The notes beneath the pieces are model-generated. The model saw only the letters and a list, made by a program, of their open reading frames with translations. It had not been told where the DNA came from and did no database searches. The translations under genes were made by a program, and so were the position numbers. A stretch of DNA of 23,335 nucleotides from Reclinomonas americana ATCC 50394 (lineage: Eukaryota > Jakobida > Jakobea > Jakobida): the NCBI GenBank assembly GCA_048213135.1, contig PS015571.1, forward strand, positions 48,974-72,308. Direction: 5' to 3'. How positions within the stretch are numbered: the first letter of the stretch is position 1; each line of letters starts with the position of its first letter. This document shows positions 17,416-23,335 of the stretch, piece by piece.

Positions 17416-20400
17416 TCACATGCCGTACTCGGACTGGAGCACCTGTCGCAGCCTCTCCGGGAAGTCAGCGCCGTGGACGTAGCCGTCCCACGCATCCTGG
17501 CCACCCATGAGCTCCTTGTATCCTGCTCACCGCAGTGAGTACATTGGAACACCACCCCATTGTGCTGTGCGCGTACGTATCACGCAACGATTGAGAATGT
17601 GCGCCATCATATCCTTCAGGTGCGGATCGAGCCGGTTGGGTCTCCACGAGCAAAACGCCGAGCACAGGTACGGGAACGAGTCCCACATCAAGTCGGGATC
17701 AACCACCACCACATGACAGAGGCCCTCAAAGGCCTCCTTCTTCTCGTCGTTGTCGGCAGCACCGCGCAGCACCACCAGCCATTGGATGGCAATCTGCTTC
17801 AGGTACGGCAGAATGATCTCTGGCGAGAATTTGCCAATGCGGCCGAGACACACGGCTGTGGTCTCCAGAATACCACGGCCCATGTTCTCCGTCGTCAACG
17901 TCTCCACACACTTCAGCGCCAATTGCGGGAAGAATGTCGCCATCTCCAGGCCTGTCGAAACGAGTCGTGAGAACGCTGGTCGGCGAGAGAGAGGGTGGAG
18001 TGCGCTCACCGAGTTTGGAGACGATTTCACCAAGCGCCCAGATGGCATTGTTGCACACATTGACATACACAATGTACGGATGAACTGCGTCGATGAGGAG
18101 CGGTACAACCTCGCCGAGGTGCGGCTGCAGGTGCGGCATGCAGTGCTTGGCCAACTCGCCAATGAGTGCAAATGCTGATTGCCGGATGGCCGGCACCGCG
18201 TCCTGTACTCCCCCGTGTGTTTAGAGGCGCTCGAGAAGGCAGGAACTCCCAAGTGTGACCTGCATACCTTCATGCACTCGAACGCCAACGGCAGCAGATT
18301 CGACTGTGGTACTAGACTCTCGAAGCTGGCCCCCAGACCCTCCGCCATGCCCGTCATCAGATCCAGCGAGCACACAACAAAGTTGCGGTCCAGCTGGTCC
18401 TCGCCAGTCATCTCCGCCATCTGCACGCAGCAACAATGAGCCANNNNNNNNNNNNNNNNNNNNNNNNNNNNNNNNNNNNNNNNNNNNNNNNNNNNNNNNN
18501 NNNNNNNNNNNNNNNNNNNNNNNNNNNNNNNNNNNNNNNNNNNNNNNNNNNNNNNNNNNNNNNNNNNNNNNNNNNNNNNNNNNNNNNNNNNNNNNNNNNN
18601 NNNNNNNNNNNNNNNNNNNNNNNNNNNNNNNNNNNNNNNNNNNNNNNNNNNNNNNNNNNNNNNNNNNNNNNNNNNNNNNNNNNNNNNNNNNNNNNNNNNN
18701 NNNNNNNNNNNNNNNNNNNNNNNNNNNNNNNNNNNNNNNNNNNNNNNNNNNNNNNNNNNNNNNNNNNNNNNNNNNNNNNNNNNNNNNNNNNNNNNNNNNN
18801 NNNNNNNNNNNNNNNNNNNNNNNNNNNNNNNNNNNNNNNNNNNNNNNNNNNNNNNNNNNNNNNNNNNNNNNNNNNNNNNNNNNNNNNNNNNNNNNNNNNN
18901 NNNNNNNNNNNNNNNNNNNNNNNNNNNNNNNNNNNNNNNNNNNNNNNNNNNNNNNNNNNNNNNNNNNNNNNNNNNNNNNNNNNNNNNNNNNNNNNNNNNN
19001 NNNNNNNNNNCACACACACTGACGGAAATGAATCCATAGAGATCATTCACGCAACTGCTCTCTGGTGCAACGTGCTCTCCACAATGCGGATACACCGCTC
19101 GAAAATCGACGGAATGTACTCGGCAAAGGCCTGACCCAGTGCGGCTGAAATGGACGTCAGACACTCCAACAGAGGAATGAGACCGCGGTCCGTGTCACTG
19201 AGAATCGACCACTGCGCACACATATGAGAGGCGAGCGTGTTGTAGAAAGCCACTCCTTCACCACCCACCCTGTGTGTCAGCGGCGACAGCAGCAGCTCAA
19301 AGTGCTCCGGTCGTGCCAGCTCCTCCTTCACTTGTTCGGCGAGCACACCGATTGCGTCGTACAGGACCATCAAGTTGCGCTCCTGGTAGTGCTCAAAGGC
19401 ACTGACCAACACCTCCAGAATATTGTGCAGGTACGGTGTCAACTCACGCCCGGCATCCTCCTCCAGGGCGGCGAGCGCCGAACACGCTGCTTTTTGTACC
19501 TGCAGTGCGTACGTGAGCACCACCGATCAGTGAAACCGTCAAAGGTCGGCGGCTTGCCAGACTCACATTTTTCTTCGGGTCGCACACCGCGGTAAGCAAC
19601 GCGCGCAAGCACGGCTCAAAGTAGGTTTCTGGTGGATAGTTGGCATTCACCACCCATGAAGTGTACCGGCTCAGCGTCCAGCATGAGATGGCACGGACAA
19701 GCGACTGCGCAGATGAATTGTCTTCCAGTCAGCACCCACTTGACTCCGCGCAACATCACGCAAGGACAACGCAACGACTGGATCAGAAATCGCAGCCACC
19801 AACATCGGCACAATGTCGGGCAGGTAGCCCTCCATGGCCTCGAAGCACCCGTCGGCAATGGCACCGAGAGCTAGTGTGGCTCTGATGACGGCACGGGAAT
19901 GTGAGCCACTACCACTCACCAATGACGAGGAAGCTGACGATGACGGACGCAACGCTTCACGAATGTGCCACGGATTCTCCGCCACCAACCGATTGGCCAG
20001 TTGTGGAACGAGTGCCGGCAGAATGGTGGGTCTGTCGGGAGAGTCAGTGGTTCCAATCATCATCACCACCATCGCATCTCCAGTGCAGCTCACCCGAACG
20101 CATTGGGCCCCGACAAAATGTCCAGAGCGTACGCTGCACACTTGCGCGCGGTCCACTCTGATGGATCTGCATAGTCGCCCGAATCGGCGTTGTCGGCACC
20201 TGAGCCACCATGACCTGTCGCGCGTGCCGAACGACGATGAGGAACGAGCACACTAAGAGGGCACATAGTGAGTGAGGCACGATTGGTGGTACCTGAAGCC
20301 TTGGCTTCGTGATGGTACAACGCCGGGTTGATGTTCTCGGGCTTGTCGGGAACATTGGAGTCCTCCTCCGATGCAAACGTCACCACATCCTCAGTGTGGA

Positions 20401-21836
20401 TCATGCGGTTCAATAGCGTCTCACACACTCTGCCGTGGAGAGATGGGCGTGTGAGTTCTCCAGCTACTCGTCCCACGAATGGGGGGAGAAGCGACACCCC
20501 GCAACTTCTCCAGGTGCGGCGAGAGAGCCTCGATGCACAGCGATGACTCGGCAATCGCCACCCAGAATTCGGTGGCATCCACCGCCACCTCCTCGTCGTC
20601 GTGCAGCGTGTTTGCCATAATGAATTCGATGATTGTGTTGATGAATGGCATGATGTACTGTGCGTGCTCGACCAAGGCCATGAAGCAGCTGCATACCTGT
20701 GCAATAGAATGAGCGCGTGCAGAACCACCTACGCAGAGGGCAGAACAACGAACCCTGCGCTTCACACGGTGCTCGTCGTCGCTGCACAGCAGGAAGAGTC
20801 CTTGCAAGAACGAGTCCATGTTGGCCACCAGCGCAGCCGGCATCACGGGCACAAAGTGCGTGATGCACCCGAGCGCCATTGACCGCACTTCAGAGTCACC
20901 GTGCGCCAACAGGTCCACCAGCTTCGGGATGATGGAGTTGATTGGACGACCATAGTCCTGCACGCACGCACACCATCACGTCAATGACGACACAAGATGA
21001 AAAGAGCATGCAGTGGGGGACGCACATCAGAGATCAGCGCCCGTCCATGATCCTCGCAGATCTGGTACAGCGCAGTGGTGGCTCCATGCACCGCGCACGG
21101 ATCGCCCGACTCCACCGCACTCAGCAGGAACTCGATGAGATGCGGGAACGAGCGGAGAGTGCCTGCAGCAGCGCTTGCATCAGCCACCACGACGAATGCG
21201 ACTGGTAGAACACACCCACACACCCACACAGACCTTTGCCGACAAGCATGGTGAGGCACAGCGCAATGGTTCTCCGCACCAGCTTCTCTCCATCGTTGAT
21301 ATTCTCACACAGCAGCGTGTACACATGCTCAATCACACTCGGGTCCAAGTTCTCATAGTGCTGGCGAATGTTGTTCTTCAGCTGAATGCCCGCTTGCTGC
21401 AGCAGTGCCAATCGAGTGTGTGTTTGTGTCAGACAGAAAGGAGGAGGGGGTTTCTGTTGTTGGGAGGCAATGATGAGATTACCTGTCGCACTCGTCGATC
21501 GGCCTCCTTCAGTGCGCAGAAGATGTAGCACAGATAGTTGTTGTAGTCGGGCACACAGGCATTGAAGGACTCCAGTTGCTGTGTGAGTGAGAGCGAGAAT
21601 GAGGAGCGTGAATGAGGACAACAGTGAATTCGTGGTTGACAATGCACTCAGTTGCGCAATGTGCATGTGTGAGTGTGAGTGTGTGAGAGAGTGTGCGCGC
21701 GTGAGTGTGTGTGTATGAGAGAGAGAGTGCGACCGTTGGACATGTTGGTGACAACACAAAGTCGAACATCTCTCGCACGCCTCACACACACTCTCTGTTC
21801 TCTTCTCTCTCACTCACTCTTGTGGTTCCACACACG

Positions 21837-21879
<43 letters not shown>

Positions 21880-22008
21880 ACACGCACACACATGTGAATG
21901 ACTGACCTCGCGCACAGTGTTTTGCACATCAGTGTCGCCAATAATAGTCTGCTCCAGCATGCCAAGGAGGTCGCGCAGACCTTGCTCGGACGGTAGCCAG
22001 GCAGTCAT
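17416..22008 (-). CDS. TNPO1: Transportin / karyopherin beta-2 nuclear import receptor
   Basis: Seventeen exons in transcript order: 21907-22008, 21483-21578, 21234-21396, 21026-21162, 20754-20957, 20506-20696, 20293-20429, 20094-20214, 19954-20031, 19776-19881, 19567-19704, 19269-19499, 19056-19211, 18268-18420, 18010-18202, 17589-17951, 17416-17522; 891 residues, close to the human 890-898. It is a HEAT-repeat solenoid that imports PY-NLS cargo such as hnRNPs in a RanGTP-dependent manner. Diagnostic matches include PDYNNYL, GIQLKNNI, LYQICEDHG, SCWTLSRYTSWVV, QKAACSALAALEEDAG, LMVLYDAIGVLAE, LIPLLECLTS and CNNAIWALGEI. The N run (18444-19010) is inside the intron 18421-19055; the exons on each side join in phase with the expected spacing, so no coding seems lost. 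Five introns start GTTGCG. The H8 loop (about 315-360) is short and only mildly acidic. Confidence 0.95.
18444..19010. other. Assembly gap (567 N)
   Basis: An undetermined run inside a transportin intron. The true length is unknown. The left flank is exon 14 plus its acceptor; the right flank is CACACA repeat, so the gap probably reflects a long dinucleotide repeat. Confidence 0.95.
21841..21876. repeat. (CT)18 dinucleotide repeat
   Basis: A perfect CT repeat in transportin intron 1 (21579-21906); it reads (AG)n on the sense strand. At 328 nt this is the longest gap-free intron in the window. Confidence 0.95.
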
Positions 22009-22247
22009 TTGAACACACTACGCAAACTCTGGTGACCCGCCTCGGAAGACAACTTGGTCGCAGCGGGACGGACGGACATTGTGCTTCATTTGCAAGACAC
22101 GTCGCTAGCAGGCAGCAGCAGCAGCAGCAGAAGGAGAAGGAGATGTACACATACAGACAAGAGAAGGGATGCACACACACATACAGATAATACGATACGA
22201 CGCTGAGCAGAGGATGCGAAGACAGAGCGATACAAGAAAAAACATGA
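22009..22247. promoter_or_regulatory. Spacer between the Rab32 stop and the transportin start
   Basis: Both genes run on the minus strand, so this 239 bp holds the Rab32 3' UTR and the transportin promoter. It includes a CAG/GCA repeat (22112-22130) and a purine-rich AAGGAGAAGGAG block. No known promoter element is evident. Confidence 0.4.
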
Positions 22248-23238
22248 TCAGCAGCAGCCACCCTTCTTCTTTTCCTCCACCACCGGGTTGGCAAACTGCA
22301 TTATTGGCTTGCATGTGAGCATCACTTCCCTCTATGTACCAGAACACACGCACACAGTGGGGAACGGGCACACGCAACTTGCACAGGAGCATCTCGTTCG
22401 TGAGACGGCTCTCCCCGGTTCGCATCACCGCCGTGAATTGCGTTCTGCTTCGCAATCACCGTGTCCAGCAGCTTGCCAATGGCACCCAGCTCCGACGACT
22501 GCGGAATCGTCTTGTCCGTCAGCGCTGCGTCCATCCACGGCACACCGTGAGCAGCACACAAGAGCGAGAACGAGACCATGCATGACACACCGTAGCCGGA
22601 GAGGGCGGAGCAGTACGACCATCCCTCAAAGCCCTGCTGTCTGACCAGCTCCTCGATCTGTTGTCTCGACACCTGCGTGCGGTCTACCAAGTCGAACTTG
22701 TTCGCCAGCAGAATGCACGGCACGTTGGTCTTGCCGTCGGCCAGGTGCACCTTCCTGTCGAGATCGGCCTTCCACTTGGCCACGGCCTCGAACGAGTCTC
22801 GCCGTGTTACATCAAACACCACAAAGGCACCCACAGCGTCCTTGTAGTACACCTGCCAAACAGCATAAGTCACGGCAGCGAAACGGGCTTGACACACACG
22901 CAACACACACTCAACTCGAGTCATTTGACCAAAGCGCTCCTGCCCTGCGATATCCCACAGTTGCATGCGCACGAGGCAGTCGGGTCGCGGCACCACCTTC
23001 AACGCAAAGTCAACTCCAATCTGCAGACACGGCACATCATGTGAGTTGAACTTGAAGCACTCTGCTACGTGATGCGCCCTCTCTCTCTCTTTCTCTCTCT
23101 CTTTCTCATACACTGTGCGCGCACATGCATGCGTGCGCGTGTGCGTCTGGCAACTCGCAGACGCGGCGAGTGAGCATGCGTTGTTGTGTATCACTCACTC
23201 ACCGTTGACTTGTACGATCCACTGAACATGTTGTGCAC
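22248..23238 (-). CDS. RAB32: Rab32-family small GTPase (5' end outside window)
   Basis: Five exons in transcript order: 23203-23238, 22916-23020, 22591-22852, 22379-22524, 22248-22295, giving 198 C-terminal residues. The P-loop exons lie past the right edge; 23239-23335 is intron. IGVDFALKV (switch I) and especially WDIAGQERFGQMTRVYYKDA identify the Rab32/38/29 group, whose hallmark is IAGQ instead of TAGQ. GAFVVFDV, ANKFD and VRQQGFEGW also match. The G5 motif reads SAL rather than SAK. The C-terminus GGCC is a double-prenylation site. Rab32 acts in biogenesis of lysosome-related organelles and at mitochondria/ER in animals; the role here is inferred only. Intron 1 of this part is CT/GT-rich, and the last intron begins GTTGCG (22378). 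Confidence 0.92.
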
Positions 23239-23335
23239 CTGCACACGCGCCACGCACACATCATCAGCACCGGCCCCACCACACGCACAGAATGCGTGCG
23301 CGTGTGTGTGACGCGCGTCATGTCAAAGCACACAC

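Noticed and set aside
18255-19022. Long open frames on both strands through 18436-19020
   Set aside because: They are open only because the region is a run of N; the flanking residues are shadows of transportin exons.
1-23335. Bacterial-type features (operons, Shine-Dalgarno sites, CRISPR, insertion sequences), tRNA or rRNA genes
   Set aside because: I saw no spaced repeat array, transposase, tRNA-like fold or rRNA sequence. The window is intron-rich eukaryotic DNA.

Overview
This window is nuclear DNA from an intron-dense, compact eukaryotic genome, most likely a free-living protist. The gene set is purely eukaryotic: two Rab GTPases, the nuclear import receptor transportin, a PARP and CCR4-type nucleases. 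The presence of Rab32 argues against a fungus or land plant; I cannot name the lineage. All three standard stop codons are used. I rebuilt gene models by hand from reading frame, intron phase and protein family conservation. They contain about 82 introns, mostly 38-90 nt, with intergenic gaps as small as 13 bp.

Layout: (1) the 3' end of an unrecognised gene (1-506, +). (2) A 961-residue protein with about five tandem La-motif-like modules fused to a CCR4-type endonuclease/exonuclease/phosphatase (EEP) nuclease (759-4635, +). (3) A 686-residue PARP-like mono-ADP-ribosyltransferase with a repeated short motif carried on consecutive exons (4790-7792, +). (4) A small intronless gene (8377-8658, -). 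(5) A second La-like-repeat/EEP protein, 1001 residues, with an N-terminal acylation signal (8775-12814, +). (6) A major facilitator transporter (12828-14952, -). (7) Rab7 (15026-16777, +). (8) Transportin/karyopherin beta-2 (17416-22008, -), with a 567-base run of N inside one intron. (9) The 3' part of a Rab32-family GTPase (22248-23238, -), whose 5' end lies beyond the window.

Two things stand out. First, the two La-like/EEP genes are local paralogues on either side of the PARP gene. Both have the same order: about 600 residues of repeated winged-helix La-like modules, then the nuclease. To my knowledge this is not a standard CCR4 or LARP architecture; it would couple RNA binding directly to deadenylation. 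Second, 18 of the roughly 82 introns begin with GTTGCG (usually GTTGCGT) rather than the GTGAGT/GTGCGT class used by the rest. These donors occur in every multi-exon gene here, and family conservation in Rab7, Rab32 and transportin fixes them independently. Two microexons (9 and 10 nt) were also found; one completes the Rab7 P-loop.
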